The position numbers and the translations under genes were made by a program. Shown here piece by piece: positions 8,842 through 17,989 of a stretch of DNA of 21,665 nt. The notes under the pieces were generated by a model, which was not told the DNA's origin, did not search any database, and saw nothing but the letters and a program-made list of their open reading frames with translations. Positions within the stretch are counted from its first letter, which is position 1, and every line of letters begins with the position of its first letter. This DNA comes from Chara braunii (lineage: Eukaryota > Streptophyta > Charophyceae > Charales > Characeae). The DNA lies in the NCBI GenBank assembly GCA_003427395.1, contig BFEA01000058.1, positions 1,324,555-1,346,219 of the forward strand. The letters run 5' to 3'.

Positions 8842-9030
8842 ATAGGGGCTCGTTCGACACTCCTCGTCATCCTCGGGCGCGTAAATCCCTCGAGAAATTC
8901 ATCGTTTCACTTATTCTCGGGGAAGAAATTGAAAAAAAAATGTGAAAACATTTCCTCGGGGATTCCTCGGGGATTCCTCGGGCTACAACCATTTCGACGT
9001 ATTCCCCAAGGGACCTCCCGAGGTCCTTGG
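8716..9030. repeat. Array of CCTCGGG/CCCGAGG motifs
   Basis: CCTCGGG or its reverse complement, exact or nearly so, occurs about a dozen times in 315 bp (for example 8726, 8740, 8786, 8810-8824, 8871, 8915, 8954, 8965, 8976, 9017). The set includes the palindrome CCTCGGGCCCCGAGG (8810-8824) and a tandem of three 11-mers of TTCCTCGGGGA type (8952-8982). A hairpin at 9006-9030 (CCAAGG...CCTTGG with GGACCT/AGGTCC inside) closes the array. Part of the array is shared with copy 2. Confidence 0.6.
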
Positions 9031-9790
9031 AGGTCGAGCATCCTGAAGAATCGGGGCGTCGACGACAACTCTCTCGACGACAATTTTCGACGCAGCTGGT
9101 CCATTGCTGTTCCTGGCGGCCTGTCGACGAACATCTTCGGTCAGCAATGACCGGCATCATCATGCCATCATGGAATTGTCCGCCAACGGTCCCTGTTGGC
9201 GGTCTGCCGGCCTGTGCGACGTAAAAAAGGGGTCGTCTTGCGTCGCTGCCCTTGGCCCCGAGTGGGAAGGCGCCCAACGGTCGGCATATTCGAATACTTC
9301 AGGCGGCCCCTGCTCTCCAGATTGCACAGTGTCTTTTGAGACGCAATACATTGCCCTTCTTTTGTCGATAGCTGCCATCGACCGTTTGCACCATTGTCCC
9401 TCGCCGTTTCCCGAACGTCCACCGTTATCTTCTGGCTACTGCCGTCGTCCACATGCCTTTCATGGCTGACGTCTTTCGGAGGCTGCCGCTGCTGGTGCTG
9501 GTCGTCCTCTTGCTCCTCCACGTGTGCATCCTCGGCAGCGTTCCACGACGCGCCCGCAGAAGACGGTCTTTGAAGAAGGACGTTAGGATGGAGGGGCGCC
9601 AGGCGATCTGCAGGTCTACAGGAGAGCAGGGTGGTGGCCAGCGGACTGGGCAAAGCCCGTCGAGGAGTTCAAGGTCGTCTGAGCGGTCTGGCCCGTCTGG
9701 GTACGCACACCTACCACCGCACTTGCAACCTATGTCGGACACGTCCGATGAGGAGGTGGATGACAGACGGTCACAGACCGTGCCGCTGGG
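8842..9790. other. Unique spacer between the two 1 kb repeats
   Basis: Apart from the rest of the CCTCGGG array (to about 9030) and the hypothetical ORF from 9453, nothing is recognised. No primer-binding site or polypurine tract was seen next to either repeat, which argues against an LTR pair. Confidence 0.5.
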
Positions 9791-9905
9791 AGCGGGTCCA
9801 CCCAGGAGTGAGCGGCTACAGAGCTGTCTGGAAGCCGCGACGGCGCTTATTGGCAGTCCTACACCGAACTCCTCCAGCAGGGGCTCAATGGCGACGAAGG
9901 CGTGA
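9453..9905 (+). CDS. Hypothetical ORF entering repeat copy 2
   Basis: This is a 150-codon open frame with no recognised family. It starts with a hydrophobic segment (residues about 10-27, LPLLVLVVLLLLHVCILG) that could act as a signal anchor. A basic patch follows (PRRARRRRSLKKDV), then a Ser/Gly/Arg-rich region, an acidic patch (MSDTSDEEVDDRRSQ) and a C-terminus encoded inside repeat copy 2 (ERLQSCLEAATALIGSPTPN). Copy 1 keeps the equivalent C-terminal frame (GRLQSCVEAATTLIDSPTPN) up to a TGA in the same place, allowing for the 9 bp indel, which mildly supports coding on this strand. A long minus-strand frame overlaps it, so chance openness in GC-rich DNA is a real alternative. Confidence 0.3.
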   Translation: MPFMADVFRRLPLLVLVVLLLLHVCILGSVPRRARRRRSLKKDVRMEGRQAICRSTGEQGGGQRTGQSPSRSSRSSERSGPSGYAHLPPHLQPMSDTSDEEVDDRRSQTVPLGAGPPRSERLQSCLEAATALIGSPTPNSSSRGSMATKA

Positions 9906-10761
9906 ATCTGTCGTTCGGGCTGTGTAACGGGAGGTCGTCGGCCACCTCGCAAACGGTCATCGTTAACCCCCATCCCGAAGACGACGGCGGGCAAGTGACG
10001 GCTGTTGTGTGATCATCGAAGTCTCCAGCGCCAGTTTGGGAGGCGTCGGGGAACAACAGGGATCCTCCAAGGCAGCAATTCCAGTTGCCGTCTGTGTCGA
10101 GGGGTGCCTCTGCTCGCCTGCAGTGGATGCATTTCTGTCTCCCTTGTACGCCGTTTCGAGTGCAGCCCGCCGTCGTGGCAAATGCGGGGAGATGGATTGT
10201 GGGTTCGCCGATCTTGGTGACGCCCAGGACAGGAGGGAGGTGTGGCCAGAACACCAACAGGGGCTGCGGTCGGAGCACGAAGAATCCATAACTCGGAGGG
10301 TGCAGTGACTGCGTGTGCGGGAGCAGGAAAACGACGGCGACTCGCCAGTTGTGGACGCGGACGATCACGAGTGGAACGAGAACGACGGCGAAGGTGGGGA
10401 GGAGGACGCAGGCTACGTTTCGCCGTTCAAGCAAAGCGGCATGGGAGGGAGTGGCGGGAGTCGAAGGCGTGTGCCCGCAATGGTCGTCGGGGGACTGTGC
10501 CTTTTTGGTGGCCATTTTCTTTTTTTAACGCCGCGAACTTTCGAATTTGCGACGCCCACCCAAGCTGGACCAACGACGTCGGCACGGACACACCTTGCTG
10601 GACCAACCTCGCCCCCCCCCCGCGTCCGCTTGTCGATGAAGCTGGCCGCAGAAGCCCCCGAGGAATCGTCCTCGGGGAACAATTCTGAGGATGAGTGGAA
10701 CGGCGGCACGAATTTCATTGGGCAATGATGGGAGAATTTCCTCGGGCCCCGAGGATGGCCC
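9791..10761 (+). repeat. Direct repeat, copy 2 (~0.97 kb)
   Basis: Second copy of the segment at 7833-8841, starting 1958 bp after copy 1. It lacks the 9 and 12 bp blocks present in copy 1. The right edge differs: after CTCGGGCCCCGAGGATGGCC it reads CGGCGAGTGTCGAACGAGCC, and the last part of this is the reverse complement of sequence just past copy 1 (around 8847-8861), which hints at local inversion at the edge. Confidence 0.85.
10160..10728 (+). pseudogene. Eroded acidic ORF in repeat copy 2
   Basis: Counterpart of the copy 1 ORF: KCGEMDCGFADLGDAQDRRE, then a TGA at about 10306-10308 where copy 1 reads CGA, then ENDGDSPVVDADDHEWNEND and GYVSPFKQSGMGG. A 1 bp and a 2 bp difference from copy 1 between about 10440 and 10515 together restore the frame. 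Downstream this copy alone reads through to SMKLAAEAPEESSSGNNSED and stops at 10726-10728. The function is unknown. The C-to-T stop and paired indels fit neutral decay of a formerly coding sequence. Confidence 0.35.
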
Positions 10762-11237
10762 GGCGAGTGTCGAACGAGCCCCCCCCATAATACGTAGCAC
10801 AGTTGTTGGCCAATGAGAGGGTGAGAAAGATATATCATCCTACTATTTGCACGGCAAGAAAATTAGAACAGTCCAATCCCTTTGCTATCTGCAGCTGAGA
10901 AGAGTGTCACACGCATGAAAGGTGCTCATTCCTGTACTTTTATAACCGCTAGTGAGACTTGGCCCCAGGAAACCAAAAAAAACAAAGCTTTGACTTTTAG
11001 AGAGAAAAAAAATTAAAAAAAGTGTGAGGTCCCCGACCTCAAACTTCATTATTCATTTATACAACATTCAAAAAAAAGAAAAAAAAAGAAAGAAAACGGC
11101 GACGTCCATGTCTTCAGTGGTTCTGACATCTGATGTGGTGCTGACAGGCGATCTGCCAGAGGTGACCAGTGTAGGTTTGACCGAAGTGGAGAGTCGCCAG
11201 CCGCTGAAGCTTCAGGGCGCAAGCTGTGCAAGATCTA
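10762..11237. other. Spacer with A-rich tracts, no gene recognised
   Basis: A-rich runs occupy about 10974-11017 and 11069-11097, flanking a short hairpin GAGGTC/GACCTC at 11026-11040. No coherent coding frame or known repeat is seen. Confidence 0.5.
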
Positions 11238-11238
11238 T

Positions 11239-11706
11239 GGGCCTCGCTCCAATACTCTCCAAATGTGCAAAACGAGAGTGAATCTTCCGCTAGAACATGG
11301 AAAGAAAGGGCCTCGCCACACCTATCCCGAAAGCACCGATTTGGAGAGCAAATGCATCGCCACACCAACTCTCCAAAATCGGTGTCAGAAAAATTTTCGA
11401 GAGTGGCTAGAACTCGGTTTTCAGGAGTGCTCGCGAACTGTGGCCGTTGCCCCGCCTGCAAAGTTGCCACTTTCGAGAGTGGTCCGCAACACCTCTGATT
11501 GTGGCCTGAATTTCGAGAGTGTGCCGCGACGGACAACCATCTGCGGCCAGCGTTTTGTCGAGTTGGTTCGAGAGACTCTCGAACCGAGGCCTCTGTCCAC
11601 TACCAACACATGCACAAAAGACAAAAAATATGGCGGTGTATCTTTNCATGGTCTAGGAGAAAATTCATTCTCATTTTGCACATTCCGTGAGTAGTGGAGC
11701 AAGGCC
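11239..11706. repeat. Inverted repeat pair, ~60 bp arms
   Basis: The arm at 11239-11300 is an imperfect reverse complement of 11646-11706. Both read (in the right-arm orientation) CATG.TCTAG, then ATTCA.TCTC.TTTTGCACA and finish with GTGGAGC-AGGCCC. The spacer is about 345 bp. The N at 11646 lies at the outer edge of the right arm. Confidence 0.65.
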
Positions 11707-12085
11707 CTTGCACCGCCACACTGCACTCTCGAAAAACGCAGGTCTTTTCCGACACAGTGGAGAGCGCCCCCTTCGAAGCGCAGTGCGGAGATGAGGCCTC
11801 TCGAACCGGTTTTCGCTATTTCCAGAGTTCGAGAGCGCTCTCGAACATTGGGTCTCGCTCCACTACTGCCCACTGTACAAAAATGGACAGTGGTACTTCG
11901 CTCCACTTACTGTCCACTGTACATGTGCAAAATGGCTTGGACAGTCTTTAGGAACCCCGTCGAAAATCTACTGTCCGTGAATGTACAGCTCCCAGCCTGC
12001 AAAATTCGTTTAGTGGAAAGTCCTTCAAGGGACTCACCGTGAGGACCCGAATTTGGACAGTGCACCTAGAGTCCGGGAGGACAAA

Positions 12086-12231
12086 GGGCCTCGCTCCACT
12101 ACACAACACTCTACATGCATCCGGACCTAATCGTCGTCACCATACATTCAAAATGTTGAGGTGATCTGAATGCACCGGGTCTGGAGAGGCGTCCAAATGC
12201 ATGTAGAATGTTGAGCAGTGGAGCGAGGCCC
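12086..12231. repeat. 146 bp compact fold-back
   Basis: The arms 12086-12126 and 12191-12231 are 41 bp inverted repeats with about six mismatches (GGGCCTCGCTCC to ATGCAT then GGAC). Inner pairs TCACC/GGTGA and ACATT/AATGT extend the stem. This is MITE- or fold-back-like architecture at the centre of the larger complex. No flanking target-site duplication was confirmed. Confidence 0.65.
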
Positions 12232-12513
12232 AAAATTCTTTGGACGCCCTGTCTTGTAGTTCCGTCACTGCGTCCGTAGTGAACTCACGAATTTGAGAGG
12301 TGGACAGCAGACAGTAAGTGGAGCGATGTCGCATTTTCCACTGTTCGCTGTACAATATTTCGCTCTGACAACTGTCCACCAACTGTCCGAAAAATTGTAC
12401 CGTGGACAGTAGTGGAGCGAGACCCATTTTCCCGTTTTCGGAATAGGTGTGGCGAGGCCCATATACCGCCACAATTTTTGTCTTGTGTGAATGTCGAGAG
12501 TAGTGGAACGACG

Positions 12514-12809
12514 CCCGATGACGCGGACAAGTACAGCTTCAGGGCCACGACACACTGTGGAAAGGAAAAAAGTACGAGTGCATGTTCCCGGAATGAGTGG
12601 CCAGATGCATCTGATCCCTGTATGGGAAAGATGCAGTCGTACTTCTCTCTTTTGATAGTGATGTGGCGAGGCCCTCACTCATTCATGCTGCCAGTCGTCT
12701 GCTTCTGCACAACTTGGAGATAACGCGGTAAAAAAAAGAAGGAAAAAACAGAAAAAAAGAAGTGGGCGATGCTGAGTCGCCGCAATTAGTTATTTTTCAG
12801 ACAGATTGG
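12514..12809. other. Spacer with A/G-rich tract
   Basis: Nothing is recognised except one GTGGCGAGGCCC motif at about 12663-12674 related to the fold-back complex, and an A/G-rich run at 12730-12762. Confidence 0.45.
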
Positions 12810-12881
12810 GATATTAAAAAGGGGATTACGGGGTTTTGCATGGAGTGGTTAGGTGGGCAACGGTGTTATGTACGCGATTGA
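12810..12881 (+). pseudogene. LINE ORF2 C-terminal scrap
   Basis: The translation DIKKGITGFCMEWLGG (12810-12857), ending at a TGA at 12879-12881, matches the C-terminal DVRRGITTFCINWVGG of the LINE at 20074-20121, including the position close to the stop. The upstream ORF2 is absent, so this is a 5'-truncated copy of a related LINE on the plus strand. The sequence after it is then probably its 3' untranslated region. Confidence 0.55.
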
Positions 12882-13667
12882 ACTTCAATCCACAGTGAAT
12901 TCACACGTTCCCATTTAACGCATGCAATTGCGGAGTAGACTCGAAGGAGGCAAATCCACACAAAACCAGCGAGGGGATATGCACAGCGGGAGCTCAAACT
13001 ACACAGAGAATAGAAAAAACGAAGTTCAATTCTCCAATCCCCTGTCCTCCTCCAATCAATCCGGAGTACTTTTCCTAGAATCACAACGGTTACCCTGTTG
13101 TCAATAACCTGGCTATGTTCGTTGAAGAGCGAAAAACAAATGTTCAATGAAGTATGAAGGAGTCTTCTTCTTCCTCCTCGCCACGTCATCACCTTGGCTA
13201 TGGCGGCCATAGCAGCAGTAACCCCGCAGCTGGCTGTCACAACGTGCCAATCTGAACCAGCAACCCCAATGATAGCAGCGCCAGCTCAGAGCCTGCATGG
13301 AAGTGCAGCACTGGAAGTCCTGCTGAAGAAGGAGACAATAGATCCAGCACTCCGACAAAGATGTAGTTCCTTATGAGGAGGAACAGCAGCTATGGCTGCC
13401 AAGTGGAAATGGCAGCGCCCAAACCCAACAGCACTGGCACAGTCCTCTAGAAGCTCTCATGCAGAGCTGCCAAATAGCAGCAGTGCAGTCTTCAATTTCA
13501 TTTCCCAAGCCCAGCTATGGCTGGGCTTCGAGGAAGAAGATGACCTCCTTCAAAATAGTGCAGCAGGCCTCCAGCAATGGACGGGCAGAGTTTCCCCAGT
13601 CAAAAATGAGATGCAAAAGACCGGGAACTAATTTCCTGCCGGCTACTTCTACTCCCGGACTAGACCT
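12882..13667. other. No gene recognised; possible LINE 3' UTR
   Basis: No family is recognised. Short open frames on both strands are not supported by composition or motifs. By position it could be the 3' UTR of the LINE scrap ending at 12881. Confidence 0.35.
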
Positions 13668-13732
13668 AGGAGAGCAACCTACCACTAAAAAAAAAAAAAA
13701 AAAAAAAGAAGAAAGGAGAGCAACCTACCACT
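13668..13732 (+). mobile_element. Tail-only poly(A) insertion with 19 bp direct repeats
   Basis: AGGAGAGCAACCTACCACT occurs exactly at 13668-13686 and 13714-13732. Between them lies only a run of 21 A (13687-13707) and GAAGAA. A poly(A) tract bounded by an exact duplication of this length is what target-primed reverse transcription would leave if it aborted within the tail. Polymerase slippage is the alternative but would not naturally duplicate unrelated flanking sequence. Confidence 0.6.
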
Positions 13733-13840
13733 CCCCTGTACCTACCCAGGAAATGGGAAAAGGGGACCCAGACCTGTGACAGGGCAAAAGTAAAGGCCAA
13801 ATGGCCTAACACTACCAAACAGAGATCACTAGTGGCAGAC

Positions 13841-14622
13841 TCAGGGATCAAGTCGGAGAGGACGCAACTCTATTATTCCCAGACCTCCTGCTCTTTTTGG
13901 TTGGATGATCGATTCCCAGGCCACCCTACTGATGACATTTTGCAGGTCACCGTCACCTCGCCATAGGAAGGCCGCCACTTTAGCCTTTAATGTGCGTACA
14001 ACTTCTTTACTTAGGGGCCAGACCAGGGATTTATACCATAGTGAGGCGAAAATCACGTTATTTATCACCAGTGCCCTGCGTATAAGGGAGGTTGCCTTCT
14101 TCCTCCAGCTGGCTAGCTTGGTTAGAGTCGGGGCCCTGATCCATTCGTCGATAGTTGGCGGGCAGCCTGTTGCTGTCATAGAGACTCCGAGAATTCTAAT
14201 CGGGGCCTCCAGGGTTTGCCATGAAATGCGGGGGGACTCAAGGGGGCGTCCACCTTGAGAGTGAATCCACCATCCTTGTGTCTTATTCCCCCAATTGACC
14301 ATCATGTCTGACAGGGTGAACCGATTCATCATATTCTGGATCTCCTCCATATTTCTGATCGTCGCCTCTACCATTATTGTAAGATCATCTGCAAACAAGG
14401 AACATACTGGGACTGCCTCTTCCGGGATGTGGGTTATTTGAATCTTTGAGATGTCCTTGTTTTTGCGGAGATTCGCGGACAGGGCTTCCATTATAATTAA
14501 GAAAAGAAAAGGGGCTATTGGGTCCTCTTGTCTTACCGAGCGTTCCAATTTTATGGGAGGGGCCAACAAGCCATTGATCTGCATACTTGTGGTGGCGTTT
14601 TCGGTAAGAATGTAAAATGCGA
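13841..14622 (-). pseudogene. Non-LTR (LINE) reverse transcriptase fragment
   Basis: The minus-strand frame reads [18 protein letters not shown], then [18 protein letters not shown] (equivalent of the RQGDPLSP motif, with Glu-Asp replacing Gly-Asp/Cys), then the catalytic FADD at 14384-14395 ([15 protein letters not shown]). The thumb follows with LVINNVIFASLWYKSLVWPL, AFLWRGDGD and WESIIQPKRAGGLGI. It stops at 13841. The LINE at 18305 resumes the same protein from the thumb onward, so this copy lacks everything after GGLGI. Upstream, a TAA just before the VAF codons interrupts it and the palm motif A is not found. It is dead. It belongs to the plant L1-like ORF2 type, judged by motif order. 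Confidence 0.88.
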
Positions 14623-14902
14623 CCTTTTACTATTGCATTATGTAACCAAGGTTTTCCAATAACTAGCTTATTGGTGGGGAGCAACACCTGCTGGAAACCG
14701 GGTCCAGCGTCCCATAGATACAACCATATCCTCACAAATTGGCACAAACTTACCCAGTTTATGGTGCAGGCGTTGGGAATTATAGTCCAGTAGCAGATAT
14801 GGCCGAATCCAGACCGCTGCCCTGACATTTCCCAACCCTGGGAATAATAAAACAACGCCTTCACGGCCCGCAAAGCCAAACAATACCATGAACCTCTTTT
14901 CC
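14623..14902 (-). other. Rearranged sequence upstream of LINE RT
   Basis: It lies where the RT fingers and motif A of the minus-strand LINE should be, but no RT motif is visible. The open frames here look like chance. The right end (from about 14890) resembles 20615-20656. Confidence 0.4.
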
Positions 14903-14956
14903 AGCAGGTGTAGCTCTCTTTTTTTTTTTTTTTTTTTTTTTTAGCAGGTGTAGCTC
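14903..14956 (-). mobile_element. Tail-only poly(T) insertion with 14 bp direct repeats
   Basis: AGCAGGTGTAGCTC is present exactly at 14903-14916 and 14943-14956, separated by TC and a run of 24 T (14919-14942). The related uninterrupted sequence at 20621-20655 (TTTTCCAGCA-GTG--GCTC then ACCAATAGAT) has only one copy and no T run. It therefore acts as an empty-site paralogue. The orientation implies a minus-strand poly(A) tail. Confidence 0.65.
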
Positions 14957-15055
14957 CTTACCAATAGATAGGAGCCATAGACCAGTGCCATACCCCTATC
15001 CTCCGGGGCTCTTACACGTGGAAAGTAGGGCTAATGGACACTCAGACGTTTACGG

Positions 15056-15124
15056 AAAAAAAAAAAAAAAACACACGAAACGTCACATACCCATTTGTCA
15101 GCGGCCTAAAAAAAAAAAAAAAAA
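15056..15124. repeat. Two poly(A) tracts 36 bp apart
   Basis: Runs of 16 A (15056-15071) and 17 A (15108-15124) enclose 36 bp. No clear target-site duplication was found around either. They may be retroposon tails or simple repeats. Confidence 0.6.
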
Positions 15125-15842
15125 GGAGCCACCGTGAGGTGACCCCAAATGCACTTTTTATTTTTTATTTTTTAATTTTTTCTCGAATTTTCTTGTAAAA
15201 TTGGCCAAAATTCGTGAATGGAAGTTGTCAATCACACCGTTGAGTTTTTGTTTTTTAATGGCTCCCAGCCTGAACTTCAAACAAATTTTTTCCGTCAAAA
15301 ACCGGGCCCGGCGTCCCTCACATAGATGCTGTAACCATCCGGGGCTAAGAAAGGCATTTCCGGCCAACCCTATCCCCAACTACAGCCATCCAGCTACCGA
15401 GACCCCACCCCCCCCCAAGTACTATCAAACCCCAGGCTACCAAGGAAATAACGGGGAAAACAGTCATTACCTAAACGAAAGAGAGAACCATCGCCCTAAA
15501 CACGAAAGAGAGAACTATCACCCTGCAGGGATCAAACCAACCCTCACCCTGTAGGGGTCAAACCTATCCCGTGTAAGTTTCCACATAGTTCTTAGCATAG
15601 TGGATATCTCACTTCACACATCACAGAAGTCTACAACACTCAATATTCACGTCGCAATCTTATCATACAGTCCTTAACAGTCGATAGGCACAGGCAATAA
15701 TCGTTCATGACATCAATAAGCAAACATCCGTGATAAAATGTCGATTTTCACTTCAGTCAGAGTTCAACTATCTATGGATCAGAAACAGCCACACGAAGTC
15801 ACACACCATGCCCTAAATAGAAAAACTGAGCCGTAAAATTCC
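15125..15842. other. No gene recognised
   Basis: A T-rich stretch at 15155-15182 is followed by sequence without coherent frames. Around 15475-15565 short units recur (GAAAGAGAGAAC twice; CACCCTG.AGGG.TCAAACC twice). Confidence 0.45.
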
Positions 15843-16397
15843 TAAAAGAAGGTAGAGACCTTCCCAAAACGACAGACCCGAGGCGGCGTCAGGCCTCATC
15901 ATCCCAGGTGATCCCCGCCATGTCCTCTATTGTCATACAGGCAAAAACAAAACCAGCGACACCAATTCCTCATCCACTCGTAATTCAAATATTGTAATCG
16001 TCCCTAGCACTAATGATGAATTATCCCCAAAACAATGTCAAGTTTCAATTTACCCTAAATTATCTCCGAACCGAAATTGTCTGCAAAACAAGGCCAGCTT
16101 CACCTAAGCAAATAGAGGTCACCCCAGAACAACAGACCGAATGAGGGGGCAGCATCCGACCCATCATTCCAGGTGATCCCCGCAAGGTGGAAGAAGTCAA
16201 AACCCATGCCCTATGTCAACAAAGCTCCACANCAGTCTTCACCTAAGCAAAAGAGGTCACCCCAAAACGACAGACCTAATGAGGGGCAGCATCCGGCCCA
16301 TCATTCCAGGTGATCCCCGCAAGGTGGGAGAAAGTCAACACCGACAACCTAACCAGTGAAGTGGGAGAAAGTCGACACTCACAACCTAACCACTGAA
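15843..16397. repeat. Small tandem/dispersed repeat cluster
   Basis: A unit containing GAGGTCACCCCA, ACGACAGACC, GCAGCATCC and CATCATTCCAGGTGATCCCC occurs at about 15854-15918 (diverged), 16098-16211 and 16237-16340. The last two are 139 bp apart. It runs into a 37 bp tandem duplication at 16324-16360 and 16361-16397 (GTGGGAGAAAGTC.ACAC, then ACAACCTAACCA.TGAA). The N at 16232 lies inside the array, as expected for an assembly difficulty. The function is unknown. Confidence 0.7.
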
Positions 16398-17340
16398 ACG
16401 ATCCAGAATTCGGAAACGAGAAACAAAAACGACAATCAGGAGACAAAGACCAGCGAAAGAAAAACCGGGGAGTAATATTGGGAAATGAAAAATGGAAACG
16501 AAGACGGAAACGGCAACGAGATCGTAAGAGGACAATAACAACTAAAAGGAATTAAAGGTAGGCAATCTTGCACCCACTTCGTCACTTTGTATGTGCAAAG
16601 GAAAGAGATAAAGACGACAAGATAGAGGGGATAGAAAGATAAAGCAGATGAAAACGACGCTGTCAGCAGTATTAAAACTCGGAAAATAGTCCCTGTGATA
16701 ACGACATGCATCTCACTCGTCGTCTTAAATGATGAAAAGGATAACGAGGGTAAGTCGATTCTTCTTCCTCAGGATGACACGAAAGATTTCCCCGTATGCG
16801 AGTCAACGTTTGGCTACTCACTACCGTAGATAAAGCAGTAGCCAGAAAGTCCCCACAGCGTAGCAACGACAAACCTTGATGGGGTGGTCATCCATCCACC
16901 GACAGCATCACCCAACCGAAGCTGACGAAAAAAAACTCATAAAGTCTGACGCAGCAGTAACACTCATGAAGTCTCTGTATCTATGACCAAGGCAAACGCC
17001 CTGACTTGTTGATAATACTGATATGCGGGGCGTCATCCAACTACCACCCATGCCTGCCAACCTGGCAAGGAGGAGGGGCCATGAGTGGTACGTGACGACG
17101 CTATTCGGTCGCAGGGGCGTCACCCTCCCCTCGATACACCCAGCGTCCGTAGTGTTAAAAATTTTAATCACACCGTTGAACTAGCTCAAAGCGCATACCT
17201 CTCGCCCCTCACCATCTCCAACCGCTCACCAACCCCAACCCCTGCAACATCCATACTCCTCCAAGCGCATACCTCTCGTTTCCCCCCACCGCCCACCCTA
17301 CAAACAACCCATCTCCACACACCTGCTCCTCCCCTATGCT
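16398..17340. other. No gene recognised
   Basis: No coherent frames are seen. A 16-mer AAGCGCATACCTCTCG is duplicated at about 17188-17203 and 17265-17280. Confidence 0.45.
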
Positions 17341-17655
17341 CCATCTCCCGATTTTGTTACCTATTAATTCATTTTATATACCATTATTGCTCTTTTTTCT
17401 ATTGTTATTAGTATTAAGGTTATTATAACTTTCTTCTTTTTGAAACACTACTCCCATCTATTATTATTTTTTTTTTTTTTAATTTATTTATAATATCAAG
17501 CCATTAGCATTATTGTTACCATTATTATTCTCTTTGTCACTATTAAATTATTATTGCTACTATTGTGGTTACTATTCTTTTAGTTTCTTTAAATTATCAT
17601 AGAAATTGATTTTAGCATTATTAATATTATTGGGATAATTACTATTATAATCTCG
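17341..17655. repeat. AT-rich low-complexity tract (TTA/ATT-rich)
   Basis: About 300 bp is dominated by ATTATT and TTATTA triplets with a T run at 17468-17480. It is simple-sequence DNA just upstream of the LINE. Confidence 0.7.
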
Positions 17656-17989
17656 TTTTGCTCTCTCCACTGCCTTCACAACCCCACCTGCTCTCCTCCA
17701 CATCATTTCCCCCCCGTACATCCCCCTCACCTTCTACCCCACCATCAACCCACCCTTCACGTATAGGTAACTCTCCTCACCCCTCACTCGACACCCCCCC
17801 CTCCCCCACCCCTTCCCACTCCATCCCCACATCTTTCTTTCCCATCTTACGTCATAATAATCCAGCTACCCGAAAATACTCAAGTTATCTCACTTATCTA
17901 CACCTTGCTCTGCAGTAATGCTCCGTTCCCATGCCTGGCAACCTGCCACACTCCATCCCGCCCCCCCCCTCCGCCCCGGTACTGTAAAC
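17656..17989 (+). other. Pyrimidine-rich leader upstream of LINE ORF1
   Basis: A strongly C/T-rich stretch (CTCC, CACC, CCCC runs) immediately precedes the ORF1-like ATG at 17990. It is plausibly the 5' UTR of the LINE. No promoter element can be pointed to. Confidence 0.4.

Larger units (their letters stand above)
11238..12513. repeat. Fold-back complex of mutually inverted short repeats
   Basis: The motif GGGCCTCGCTCCACTAC and variants recur in both orientations: forward at 11239, 11850, 11896 and 12086; reverse at about 11691-11706, 12215-12231, 12314-12330 and 12408-12424. It is often followed by TGTCCACTGTACA. A sister motif GGGCCTCGCCACACCTAT is forward at 11308 and reverse at about 12443-12460. 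An ACAAAAGACAAAAAATATGG-type block near 11612-11640 returns inverted at about 12471-12495. Forward units dominate the left half and reverse units the right, giving an imperfect nested palindrome centred near 12.1 kb. No conserved reading frame explains it. Confidence 0.7.

Noticed and set aside
9859-10515. Long minus-strand ORF in repeat copy 2 (also open in part in copy 1 at 7901-8431)
   Set aside because: It overlaps the plus-strand frame that keeps similar acidic motifs in both copies. The minus product has no recognisable motif, and few stops are expected by chance in GC-rich DNA.
7833-10761. The two 1 kb repeats as LTRs of a small retrotransposon
   Set aside because: The copies do not start with TG or end with CA, no primer-binding site or polypurine tract adjoins them, and no target-site duplication was seen.
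11114-11536. 140-codon minus-strand ORF in the fold-back region
   Set aside because: Similar peptide strings appear in both orientations only because the DNA is inverted and repeated. No frame is preserved across units.
14919-14942. Poly(T) run as a Pol III or bacterial terminator
   Set aside because: It is bounded by an exact direct duplication and absent from the related site at 20621-20655, so insertion explains it better.
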